A stretch of DNA of 64,000 nucleotides from Acorus gramineus. Its lineage: Eukaryota > Streptophyta > Magnoliopsida > Acorales > Acoraceae. The notes below the pieces were generated by a model that saw only the letters and a list, made by a program, of their open reading frames with translations, made no database searches and was not told where the DNA came from. Both the position numbers and the translations under genes were made by a program. This document shows positions 34,573 through 45,737 of the stretch, piece by piece. Where the stretch lies: the NCBI GenBank assembly GCA_030737835.1, contig CM060852.1, positions 5,881,813-5,945,812 of the forward strand, read 5' to 3'. Numbering within the stretch: the stretch's first letter is position 1; every line of letters begins with the position of its first letter.

Positions 34573-34845
34573 TTATTCCAAACATAATCTATAGAAAGGA
34601 AAACAAAGATAATAGAGGGGGGTGGGGGGGGGGGGGGGGGGTGTTTGGAATAAAACATGTGCACGAGGGGGGAATGTCTTAACCCACATGGGGTTTCTTC
34701 CAGTTGATAATAGACCCCATGTGCACGAGGGTGTCTTCCTTGTCTTCTTCTGTGGCTTCTGCATTGCTGTTGTCTTTCCTTTTCTCATCTATTATTGATT
34801 GATGAAAGAGAGTGTGAGAGGGAGAAACATTGAATAGTATATAAT
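34573..34845 (-). other. Possible small gene or peptide ORF, unrecognised
   Basis: The minus strand has a TATA-like 'attatatacta' near 34840, then a CT-rich leader and an ATG at 34788 opening a 71-residue basic frame (MRKGKTTAMQKPQ..), which runs through the G-tract into polyproline. An alternative frame over the same bases is acidic (KRKDNSNAEATEEDKEDTLV, ending NWKKPHVG at a stop). I recognise neither. Promoter-like context is the only support. Confidence 0.2.
34617..34641 (+). repeat. Poly-G tract
   Basis: A near-continuous run of about 23 G broken only by single Ts (34622 and 34642). Likely a length-polymorphic homopolymer and prone to assembly error. Confidence 0.9.
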
Positions 34846-35068
34846 GAATGAATCAGAGGACTTGGAGGGAGATAGTGAGAAGAGAGAGACATTGTGAATT
34901 AATGTACAATCGAATCAGATTGTGAATTCATGTACAATTAAAATATTAAATTAGGACTGTAGAGTGACACAGTACTCTTCAGTAGAAAAAAATTTTATCT
35001 GAAGAAGTTTGTTTTGTCATAATAAAATATGATAACTTTACATAGATAAGTTAACACAATTTATATCA

Positions 35069-35345
35069 CTACAAGAAAACATGGCATTTGCGACGGATCA
35101 AAATCATCGCAAAAAGTGCATTTTACTGTCACAAGTATGATTTACGACGATTTAATGGTTGCAACGGTTTAGTGGCGATTTGGGTAGGGACGTAACAACG
35201 GCCATCGCAAACAATTTACGGCTATTTTGTAACCGCTCGCCTCAAAGGTTTTTTACGACAGTTTTAATGGTGTCGCAAATAGGCCTTTTGTGACAGTTTT
35301 ACTGGCTATCGCAAATAGTCGTGTATGACTTGATGTGAAAATATA
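35069..35345 (+). mobile_element. CACTA (En/Spm) terminus with subterminal repeats
   Basis: Starts CACTACAAGAAAACATGGCA, the classic plant CACTA terminal sequence. It is followed by some 270 bp of short subterminal motifs in both orientations (gcgacgg, atcgcaa, acgacga, gtcgcaaat, tgacagtttt), the expected transposase-binding array. The element should extend rightwards. I searched by eye for the opposite terminus (TTTTCTTGTAGTG) and did not find it in the window, so it is truncated, very diverged or beyond recognition. Confidence 0.8.
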
Positions 35346-35631
35346 TTTGCAAGAGTCCCAGACCGCCTCAAATACTATTTTGTTTTAAAATTAGGTAGCT
35401 AATAGTGCTATTTCATTAAGACAACTCAATAAATTACTAATACTTAATTATACCTTTCAATCAATATTTTTTTCATTTGTTTTACGACGCTAATTCAAAT
35501 CAAGTTTCATTCAAATTAATATTCATTTCAATAACAAAATTTCAACCTCATTAAAAACATGAAAAATAAGAACACAATATGAGCTTCCATGTGTAACATA
35601 AGAAATTAAATCTTTTCTAAGCTACACGAAT

Positions 35632-35770
35632 GAGAATGGATAGTAGTCTCCTCCCTTGTAGAATTTGTTTTGGAATTCCACCAATGAAGCCTCAAAGCAT
35701 GCAAGAACAAGCTCAAAGTTTTCATTAAATTGTTGATTCCAATGAGAATAGTTACAACGTTAGATCAGTA
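35632..35770 (-). pseudogene. Unrecognised coding-like terminal exon fragment downstream of CACTA end
   Basis: The minus strand reads NYSHWNQQFNENFELVLACF, then EASLVEFQNKFYKGGDYYPF, then SFV and a stop at about 35632. Codon-like composition contrasts with the flanks, but no splice acceptor is obvious at the 5' side. I do not recognise the family. Lying between the CACTA terminus and an RRM fragment on the same strand, it could be captured host sequence. Confidence 0.3.
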
Positions 35771-36430
35771 AAATTAGTCATGTATATGAGGATATTTGAA
35801 CAGCACAAAAGATTGGAATTCCACTAAAGATGTGAGAGGAGATGTTGGAAGTAAACAATTAAACAAATAATGGTCCACCGAAGTTTAAAGTACTGACACC
35901 TCTCAACTAAAAGATACGTATTAAGTGAAATGGTTAGTATAATTCAAGATCATTGACTAGAAAAATTTAACATGATCATTCAATTCAATTCACATCACTG
36001 TTGAACCTGCTGAACGTTGGAAAGTGAAAACCAATATAACACCACATATTGCACATGCTATTGAAATGAACAATACAACTGAAATACAATTGCAGAAATT
36101 CTGAAATATATAAACAATGCCTTCTACTTATGTAACATAGATGTATAAATGGTTTAGTTTACAAGGACACAGTTGTTGAAAATTTTGGTAGTAGTATTAA
36201 AAGGTCAACATTTGAAATTTATTGTAATATAATCATGATTCAATTATTAAGGAGCCCTGGGCTCATAAGGAGTCAGCATAATTTAGCATTATATATATAA
36301 TGAGTCTAACTTTGCAGGATGCCTTGTTGAAATTTTCACATTAAATTGAAGTATACAAGTTAACTTAAACTTCAGACACATCCGTCGAATGAAAAACAAG
36401 CATAGTAACATATAGGAAAGAGTAGCTCAC

Positions 36431-36507
36431 CTGGGCATCCATTCCCGCGATACCAAATTTTGAGAAGGCTTCTCTAAGTCCTTCAGATGTGGTACGCTTG
36501 TTAAGCC
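36431..36507 (-). pseudogene. Shortened RRM exon fragment, organelle-RRM (ORRM) type
   Basis: This 77-bp exon has a good acceptor (TACAG) and donor (CAG then GTGAGC). It reads LNKRTTSEGLREAFSKFG immediately followed by IAGMDAQ. The first part matches the RNP2/helix 1 region of plant organelle RRM proteins (..GLSKRTTSEGLR..FG). The second matches the end of the same domain (KGIAGMD..FLDG). The middle, including RNP1, is missing. An internally deleted gene copy, perhaps carried by the CACTA element whose end is at 35069. Confidence 0.55.
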
Positions 36508-36519
36508 CTGTACATTTAT

Positions 36520-38380
36520 TTAATTAGGATTAGAAGGACCAACTTACCATGAAATTTTGACAGAGTAATTTCCCATCTAGAGAGAGATCATACATTTCTT
36601 CCGTTGATCAAGCATAGAAAATGTCCGACAAATAAATTTAAGCAGACATCAGCATCAAATGTACATACACTTATGATAAACAAGTCAACAAACTGGAAAA
36701 TTATTGAATCCCATTTGTAAAATTGAACTATTAAGTTTATGAGACAAAATTGAAAGACATCTAGAATAATGTTGCAAAACCTGGTTTAATTTCTCGCTAG
36801 ATTAGAATTTATTACAGAGAACTGGGATGCTTCATAACTATTCTGAAACAAAGTGCCTTTGGGTTATAACCAGATCTCATTAGCCAAAGAAAAAGAAAAA
36901 TTTCATGTCACTTCTTTATACTCTACCCAATTTTTATATGATTTCTGCCAACTAAATTACACATGGGAGGGGTCTCCTCGCACCATTTGCAACTTAGAAA
37001 GGTACATGATGTCCAATATCTTTAGACCCCTGTCTAGCTAAACCATGTAAACTTGTAGACAATCATACAAGTTTCAATATGGCTGCACATGGCTATTAAT
37101 CGATGAATGGAAAAAATTCATTCCTAAAGAGAACTGCAATCTGGTCAATTGCATTATCTATTAAGGTTTTACCCTGTATCAAAACATATATAGATTACTG
37201 CATTTTTTTTCCATAACAATAAAACTAGCAAATGGTGAAGTTTCTAAATGATTCACCAACATAACATTTGAAGGTGCTCTGTTTTAAACATAAAAAACAA
37301 ACAAATCAAATAAAAGAGAAGTCAATAAGTTAAATGAAAAATAATTTATATATCATAACATTTGATATGTAAGGGTTTTGTTTGACCTTTGTATCGCCTT
37401 TGATTAGTAAAATTTACTTTCATAAAAATAAAGCCAATGAGTTCAATGAAAAATAATTCATAAATACACAGACCTCCAGCAGTAAGAGTATTTCTTGTTT
37501 CAAGAAAAGACAACCCACTAAGCTAGAAAGTGCATTGAAGACTTTGCAAGTCATGAGTGATATGTCACATTAAAAATAATCATGCATGATATGTCACATT
37601 AAAAAAGAGCAAGAACACGAGCACCCGTTATAAAGACTAGATAAATTTTAACTCTATAAGAAACTAGACAAAATAAAATGCACCCTTGCAATGATACCAT
37701 GCTCAGGTATTCAACTTCTTTCCAGGCTTTCTTAGGACATATCCAGAAATCTTCATGAACAAAGGACGCTCAATTAGAAATGTTGCATGCACAGATAAAA
37801 AGTAATGGAAGATATTCCTTGTGCATTGCAAATACTGATGTTACCTATGGAATAATTCTTAACATACTTCCAATTGGGACATCTGAGATTATATATAACT
37901 ATAGTTTTAAAGGGTTACTGAAATAGCCTATCTATTTACATGGCATTTTTTTAATAGAAAAATTACCTTATAGTGTTACACACATTAATAAAATAGAATT
38001 AAAATTAGGACATTGCCTATATTATTAGTTTAGTGAAATATAAGATTTTATATGTGATCACCATGCATCTATTCGATTAAATGAATTTTCGTGAGATGGT
38101 TAACAAGCCACAGTTGTTTAGTTTCCCTGAATCATTATCCCTTTTTTTTGTGTGGATAAATTTCAGTTTATATATGTTTTGAATTTTAAAATAGTATACC
38201 TCATAAAATGAGATACATATTTTTATAAAAATTGAAGCATATACTTTAATGAATTGCATTGTTATATTTATAAAAAATGTAAAAAAAATTATCAAAGTAT
38301 ATACTTCGTTAATGTGAGTATATACTCCTTTAATTTTCTATCGACGCATATGGGACTGAAATTGTGGTTGGAAAAAAAAT
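36520..38380. other. Intergenic or transposon interior, nothing recognised
   Basis: AT-rich, non-coding as far as I can see. If the CACTA element extends this far, it is part of its interior. Confidence 0.4.
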
Positions 38381-38394
38381 TGTGTGTAACAACA

Positions 38395-39670
38395 CTCCCC
38401 CATAAAATGTTAGACTCAGTCATGTTTTCAATATCAAATGTAATCAACATCTTTTAATTTTTTTAAAAAATAATATATCTCATTGAATAAAGTATATAGT
38501 TTTATAAAAAAAATAATTCATATATTTCATTGAATTGAATTCTCATTTATAGCATGTGCCTACCAAGATAAATTATGGGTTAGTGTAACAATCGCTCCTT
38601 TTCCCAAAACTCCACTCAATTTGTCAATCTGTTTCGCAATTTCGTTTGCAACCCACACATACACAATGTATGGGTTCTATTGGGGTTGTGATGTTTTTCA
38701 TTTTTTAAAAGAAAAAATATACACCAAGGTATCTTAGTCTATACTTCACTTCGTAAAACAGTATATATTTCAATATGTGAGTGCATTTTTTATAAAAATA
38801 AAACTGGGGTAGACTACAAGTGGTGATACGCTATCATTTTTCTTTGGAAAATGTTAGATTCAGTCATTTTTACTAACCAAAACTCAGACCACACATGTTT
38901 TTTTTTTTTTTTTAAATAGCAAATTTTATCCAATGAGATATATGCTTTTATAAAAAATGTATATTACTCTGTTTCAGGTTGAATTAACTCATTTTTAGTA
39001 AATGAAATAAACAATTTAACAAGGTATAAACATTGTCTAATGGGATATATATTTTACTAGATTTATAATGATATATATAGAATTGTATTTTGAACTGTAA
39101 AAAAATGAGTGTAAGAGGGCTTTTTTCCTTTCATCCACAATGCATTTTGGACAAGTGAGCTTTTTTGCTAGAAAGTTTGGACACATGGGCCTAAAGCCCA
39201 TACATTTGTGAATAGGTTCAGGTGATATTCTATTCAAGTGCATCCATTGAATTTAGGTCTTGTATATTTGTTGAGATATGTGTCATTGGAAAATGTTTTA
39301 TTTTTTTAAAAAAAATTAGGTGCTCTTCAAGGGTTGATGCCCTAATCTCCTTCATGGAGAGGGGATGTGCTAGCCAACTAAACAACATTTGGTTCGCACC
39401 TTTAGAAAATGTTACACTCTGTCCATTTTATACTCCAAAACACAACAATGCATGTTTTTATTTTTTAAAAAAAATATATATCTCATCTAATGAGACATGT
39501 GTTATTATAAAAGATAAAATATATATTCTAATGAATCGAATGATATTATTTATAGAAAATATAAAAATTTTTCAAAGCGATGTATATTTTGATGTAAGGA
39601 GTGGAGGAGACTAACGAGACATATAAATCTGTATTTGAGACTGTTAAAAAAAATGAGTGTATCAAAGCTC
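38395..39670. repeat. Cluster of dispersed MITE copies
   Basis: At least three copies or part-copies of one family: 'aaaatgttagactcagtcat' at 38406, 'aaaatgttagattcagtcat' near 38857 and 'aaaatgttacactctgtcca' near 39407. Each is followed by 'cacacatg(c)ttttt', A/T runs and 'ctcat..aatgag' phrases. The opposite-end motif ('gaactgtaaaaaaatgagtgt') occurs near 39090 and a variant near 39640. Non-coding. Confidence 0.65.
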
Positions 39671-39679
39671 TTTTGACAT

Positions 39680-40970
39680 CCTTTTATTTTTTTTTTGGAA
39701 GGAAATGAAACAATCAGCTTCAGTTAAAAGATATGTAGTATGATCTACTTCACATATGAATTGTATATATTCTTCAACACTATTATGGAACTAAAAATAC
39801 TCAATATTTCGATAGCATGCAACCGATTTTAAACTTTACTTAAATGTATCTAAAGCTTCGCACAATTAGGGCTTGTTTGCAAAGTATATTTTCATTGTCA
39901 TTGGAAACTCAAGAAAATTATGATTGGAATCCTTCATTCTGATGTTCATTCCTGGACATTCCACATTAAATTTCTCCATCCATGTCATCTATAAGAACTG
40001 AATTTTTAGGAATGAAGAATTCTTCTTCTGGGTCAGTTATACCAAACCGACCTTTAATCTAAAAATAATTATACTTCCAATTTGTGATTGTATGATGGTG
40101 TCAGATTTCACTTGTGCAACTGATTCTTGATTATATCAGAAAGAAATCTAGAGAGCTCATTGATGAGTACTTCATTCGAGATGTGGATACAAATCTAAAA
40201 CTTATACAAATTTAAATGTATTCAGTTTACAAGCTCTAGAACCAGGCGATGGAATGCTGGACATTCCCTACTGCCATTGTTGGCAACTCGGTCGATCTTT
40301 TCTATCTTCTTATCCACGTAAGAAGTAGAAATTAATTGTAGAAATTAATTCAGAAACCTCATATAAACATTATGACACAATGTCTAATGATAGATAGTCT
40401 CATCTACATCAAAATCCTCTTTTAGGTCTTCAATCCATGAGGCCAACCCATGAATATTTCAGGAATAATATATAAAAAAAAGTACAAATTTTTATTGATT
40501 CATAAGTCGTTTCATTAAAAAAAAAAAAAGTGGGGATTATTCTTTTATGGGTCACAAACATCAAATTTTTTTAAAAAGAGTAAAGATAAATTTCTATTAA
40601 AATAATTATTGAAACATAAAAATACACTTTCAATAACTTTTATTGGAATCTACTGAATTAAGAAAACAAACTACTAAAACAAGATCCTAAAAATACAAAG
40701 TTCATCTTTCACTAATAATAGTTGATTAATTATTATGACTATAAATCGAGAGATTTAAAAATAATCATTATAAATGATAAATTCTCATAGAAACCATACA
40801 TATCTTGAGGACTGATTTGTAATCAAATATCTTCCAATGATTTTTCTCCAAATCTGATATACACATCACACCATTAGATTCACATGACTAACCACAACCA
40901 CTTACATACAATGCATAAACTTATACATGCATGGAATTATTGATGGGAATTAAGAGTACAATCTGATTTT
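39680..40970. other. Intergenic stretch 3' of B12D
   Basis: AT-rich; no gene or clear repeat ends identified apart from a possible short MITE near 39885-40060 ('gggcttgtttgcaaag' against 'accaaaccgac'). Confidence 0.4.
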
Positions 40971-40974
40971 ATTT

Positions 40975-41544
40975 TTATTTTTCTTTGTGTTTTGAGAAGA
41001 AGTTGTTTATAGAAGGCATGATCTCTGGAGGGCGCGTGCTGAGAAACCGGCGGAGGCCATGGAAGACGTATTTCTCGCCTTCCTCTTTGTTGTCTAGTAT
41101 TGCAGTTGTCCTATGAGCTTTGTTGATTCTGAAATTTAATTATAACCCACCACAATCAGTACTCTTTAAAACATAATTATAGATCAGCTTCCATTTCTGA
41201 TTCTGTATTCACCTATGTATGTGTGGTTTCTGCTTAATTGTTGTTTGTTGAAAGTAAAATGTTTTGTTATACAGCAATCAGATTATATGAAACTGCAGGC
41301 GAAACTGTAAATAAGACTGCAAAAAAAAAAAAAAAAAATACAGACCTGACATCAGGGTTCATGAACACGTTGCGCGTAAGCTGGAACACACACATGCTCG
41401 TCACGAACGTCATCGCGGCCATCAATGGGTACACCTAAACATCAAAAAATCACACACAAATCAATATATACCAAGAAGAAGAAGAAGAAGAAGTGACAAT
41501 GAAGAAGGGACACTACCGACCTCTGGTTTCACCCAACGACTCAT
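40975..41544 (-). CDS. B12D family protein (MLRQ/NDUFA4-like), complete
   Basis: Three exons, 41521-41544, 41346-41434 and 40975-41128, with GT/AG junctions in phase, giving 89 codons with the stop (88 aa, the usual B12D length). The protein reads MSRWVKPE, then VYPLMAAMTFVTSMCVFQL (a membrane segment, about residues 10-28) and TRNVFMNPDVR. It ends ILDNKEEGEKYVFHGLRRFL and PPEIMPSINNFFSKHKEK. Plant B12D proteins are small mitochondrial inner-membrane proteins linked to complex I/NDUFA4-like subunits and induced in seeds, senescence and low oxygen (family knowledge). The first exon encodes only eight residues. Minus-strand TATATATA at about 41634-41642 lies some 90 bases upstream of the ATG. 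Confidence 0.93.
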
Positions 41545-41633
41545 TTTGAATGATTATCACTGAAAATTCACACTGACACACACACACACGAGAGACAGAG
41601 ATGCTGTTTATGTGGCTTTGCATGGATACATGG

Positions 41634-41642
41634 ATATATATA
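41634..41642 (-). promoter_or_regulatory. TATA box of B12D
   Basis: Minus strand 'ctatatatatcc' about 90 bases upstream of the ATG at 41544. Confidence 0.6.
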
Positions 41643-42151
41643 GGATCTTCAACATGATCTGACGTCCAAAGTTTTGATTGGATATTCTGTTGCATTAATT
41701 TATATACATTCCTGTGGGCTGAGTTTTTATTAGTGTGTTTTTCACTCGTCAACGACGACTCAAAATAAAACCAGCAACTCGGCCTCTTGTTTTAACTTTG
41801 TCAACGCCTGGTCAACCCATGTTACTTCTAGTTTTTATCATCCCATGATGATATGTTCACCTCATTGTGATGATAATAAATGTCAACGTCCAACCTCTAA
41901 TCGAGATACAGTGATAGGTTTATTCTTGTACCAAATTAAAACATTTATATCTAGCTAACATGGATATAGACTAGGAATGATAGGATATATGTATGTATAC
42001 AGCTCTGATGGCTAGATTTTTGTGAGTTTTGTACCAGTACAAATAATGGGTTACTACTGGAAAGTTTATAGGGACCGGATCCTCTACTTCTATTTCTCTG
42101 CTTTGATCTTACTCTACTTTCTTTTCTTCTATTGCATGTCACGATCTCATG

Positions 42152-42553
42152 AAAAAGATCAAAGAGTTAAAAACCATATACAAGTTTTTAAGTGGAACCA
42201 CAAGATGCAACAACTCAAACCTTATGCATTTATTGATAGACCCCACAACAAACAACAACAAAAAGCCTTTTACAATTCCTTCTTGTTACCGACCTTGGGA
42301 ACAATAGTGATTCCATGTAATTCTTGAAGAGGTGCTTTGAAAAATTTTCTTGGGTTTTCTTAAGTCACCCCAGAAAAACAAATTTTTAGGGGTGGGATAG
42401 AGAAGTGAAGGGGTGGAAATGAAACTCTTCAAAAGCTTTTTTTTGTTATTGTTTGTTGTGGGGTCCACCAATAAATGCATAAGGTTTGAGTTGTCATATA
42501 TTATGGGATCCACTTAAAAAATTATAAATGGTTTTCAACCCTTTGATCTTTTC
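42152..42553. mobile_element. Foldback element, 120-bp arms
   Basis: Arms 42152-42271 and 42431-42553 are inverted copies with few mismatches ('actcaaaccttatgcattta', 'ccccacaacaaacaa', 'agatcaaag(a/g)gtt'), with a loop of about 160 bp. Weaker pairing extends outward to about 42060 and 42600. Non-coding; likely a MITE. Confidence 0.85.
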
Positions 42554-42609
42554 TACCTCTTTAAGATTAAAGATGGGATTCAGTCAGTATTAGATCCCAT
42601 CAATACATG

Positions 42610-43810
42610 TCATAAAACATTGATCACATGATAAACATATAAAATTTTAAAATAATTTAAATTATATTTCATGCATCCCTTTATTGGAGACTGACATGAA
42701 CTAATTAATAGAACATTGACTGAACCAATATCTCGTGACTATCATTATTTTCTAAATATACGGTGGGATCTATACACAAAAACAATGTGTGTGAGATCAA
42801 AGAATTAAAAATCAAGTCACATATTCTTCTCGTACTCCAGAATAACAAGACCAAATGGTTTAATCACTCTGCGGTAAGACCTAATAATCTCTCTATGTAA
42901 CGGGGTTTTATTCACTGAGGACAATGCTTTTCTACATGACTACATGCTATCACTTTGTTTTTCCTTATATTTTTTAATTAATATTTACATAATATCTTGG
43001 TGTTTTCTCAATATATATGTATTACCATGTACTAGGATATGTATAGGATTTGGAAAACATGAATCACGTCTCTAATTACATTGTGTGGTGTAAAGTGGGA
43101 GAGAAGTAGTGGAAGATAAAGGAGAGGATCAGAATCATGTCGATTACATGGCATTGTAGTTTTTAATTAATTTTTAATTACTTGCTTTTGCTTAACAAGT
43201 TGGGAGCTTCAAATTGCATCATCACCAAATGAGGCTTTGTTTAAATTTTCGAATTGAATTTGAAGCGTGGATTGTCTGAAGAGGGGAGCACACAAGATGA
43301 TGATGATGTGATCATGAATGTCCTCTTTTAACTAATGTTTTAAAAAATGAATGAATTAAGAATTTTAACTAATGAATTAAAAAATGAATGAATTAAAAAC
43401 CAAACATGTCATTGAACGTGAAAAAATGAACGAATTAAGAATTGGTGCAACTATTATTCTATTAATAAGATTTAAACCGTTATCATGACATAATGAATAC
43501 ATTGATTATTATTATTAAATAAATAAATTTACAAAAATATGACATTTAAAAAAAAATTGTATAATTATCAATACTTAAATCCTCATATTTTTTTCAACTT
43601 TTATTTGATATCATAGTATGATTTTTTAGTAAGCAACATAGCAAGATTTTATTATATAAAACCTATATTTTTTATTAGATTTAATATTTTAACAACTAGT
43701 TAATTAAAAATTTTGAAAGTAAAAAAACCCTATCAGTTTAATCAACTCGTAGCCATGAGTTGATTAGTTTTCATTGGTTGTTTATACCATCGGTTTCAAG
43801 GAAACCGAAA
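42610..43810. other. Intergenic stretch
   Basis: No gene recognised. A short imperfect direct repeat of 'aactaatgaattaaaaaatgaatgaattaa' type lies at about 43330-43440. Confidence 0.4.
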
Positions 43811-43824
43811 ATCAAAGAGGGTAA

Positions 43825-44320
43825 GGCCTGGTTTGACATTGTGATAAGGGATTGGGATAAGGAAATAATTAAGTTAAATTACATGTTATCTCATATGGCA
43901 TAAGAAAAAAAAAAAAGCATAGTCGATTATCTATTTTGAGAGAAAAAATGGAGATATTTTGTTCTAGGTAAAAGGTGGAATAGATTTTATCCCTATTTTT
44001 TAACTTCATTTTGTAAAACATGGATAACATTTATGATTGTCCATCCCAAAAAAATAATAACAAAAAACTTCATAAAACTAAAACAAAAAATATTGCCCCT
44101 TTAATACAAATGGTAGACTTGGTATTTTTTTAAAAAAATTTAAAGTTATCCCATATTTTGCATCATGTGATCCAAATACAAAATTAAATATAAGAACACA
44201 AAAAAAATGGGAATAACAAAATACATTATCGAATATAAATATGGATAAAAATAATAATTTTTTATTCTCATAAATTAGACTAACTTATGATAAATATTTA
44301 TTCATTTATCAAACTAAGCC
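43825..44320. mobile_element. Tourist-like (PIF/Harbinger) MITE
   Basis: 496 bp. Left end GGCCTGGTTTGACATTG; right end, as reverse complement, GGCTTAGTTTGATAAAT. Flanked on both sides by TAA (43822-43824 and 44321-44323), the 3-bp duplication of PIF/Harbinger elements. Interior AT-rich. Confidence 0.7.
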
Positions 44321-44324
44321 TAAA

Positions 44325-45735
44325 AGATTAACCAGTTCAACCAGCTAGGCTTGATTGGGTTTTAAAAAACTGCCTTTAACTTTGAAAGTATCACGTGAAG
44401 TTTTAAAAAATTTGCACATGAATAAGTGAAGTTAAAATTGACCATGACTGTTTTTGATTTACTATAAAAATATTTCTACTTATATGGGCTAAAGTAAATT
44501 TATGAATTATCAGTTCTAAAAATATCTAAATCTGAATTATCTTGTAATATTATGGTATTTTCCTTGTCAAGTGCTGATTTACTCAGTCATTTTTACAGCA
44601 TATTTGCAATCTCATATATTATGATAATTATATATATACATATAGTGGATGGAGTATAAAAAACAAAAATTCACAAATAAATAAATATATTTGTGTATTT
44701 CAACATATATAGCATTTAACATAACTACATGTACTTCAATAAAAGAGTGTATGATTTAAAAAAAAACAAAAAAACAAAATGGCGTGAACTGCAAATAAGG
44801 CTGTACATATCATTTTCTTTGTCTTAACAACTTCAAGGCACACTGTTTCTCCTTTTTTTTTTTTATCTCTTAAGCAACAAATAAACTCTAGAGACAATGA
44901 TAATTTGTGCCCCATTTACGTCTATAAATTATTCAAAAAATATATGAATCTGTTTATGCACATTCAAATTCATTTTTACCAAGATCTGTTGGCACGCCTA
45001 ATTACATCACATCTATTCATTCATCCTTTAAACTCAGCATAAATTTTAACTCACCTCAGTTTCATCCAACAAGTATGGCACTATTTGGTTTACTGAGCTA
45101 TTCAAACTAAAATCTAATAAAATACCACAAATAATAAATAATCAGTGGTGGAAGAATAGGACAAATGAAATGATAAACATGATCGTTTTGTGATAATGGT
45201 ATATTGACTGGTATATGAAACTAAAATAGTATTCTACAACTGTTTAAAATCAAGGAGGTTGATTTATCAGGAGTAATATCATTTTTTCATCCATTGGTAG
45301 ATAAAGTAAACACCCTTACATAAATTATTAATAAAAAAATAGGCGCAACAATCATCCTTCTCCCTCTTTTGTATTCTACATATTTCACTCAAGGTAAAAT
45401 TGATATTAAAAAACAAAAAAAAAAGTAGTTTATATAACAAGACAAATGCACAAGTGTTTAAATATAAAAGTTGGTTGAGTTCATAGGCATTATAATACCC
45501 TAATTGTTGGTATATTTAATTAAAAAAATTAACCACTTTAAATAAACTTATTAGGTCTTTTTTTTATTGTTTTGTAGACCACTGATCAACAAGAAAAATG
45601 TTAAAAATAATGCGTACAAATGTATCACAAACATTCACTAAATGTATATATAGGAAAAAAATAATAATAAATAGATGATTGTGACCATATCATGAAAGTG
45701 AAATATATTAACTATATAGTAGTTCAGTTGGAAAA
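44325..45735. other. Intergenic stretch with a dispersed MITE copy
   Basis: A copy of the family in 38395-39670 spans roughly 44570-44825 ('tttactcagtcatttttacag' to 'gcaaataaggctgtacatatc'). Nothing gene-like otherwise. Confidence 0.5.
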
Positions 45736-45737
45736 AC

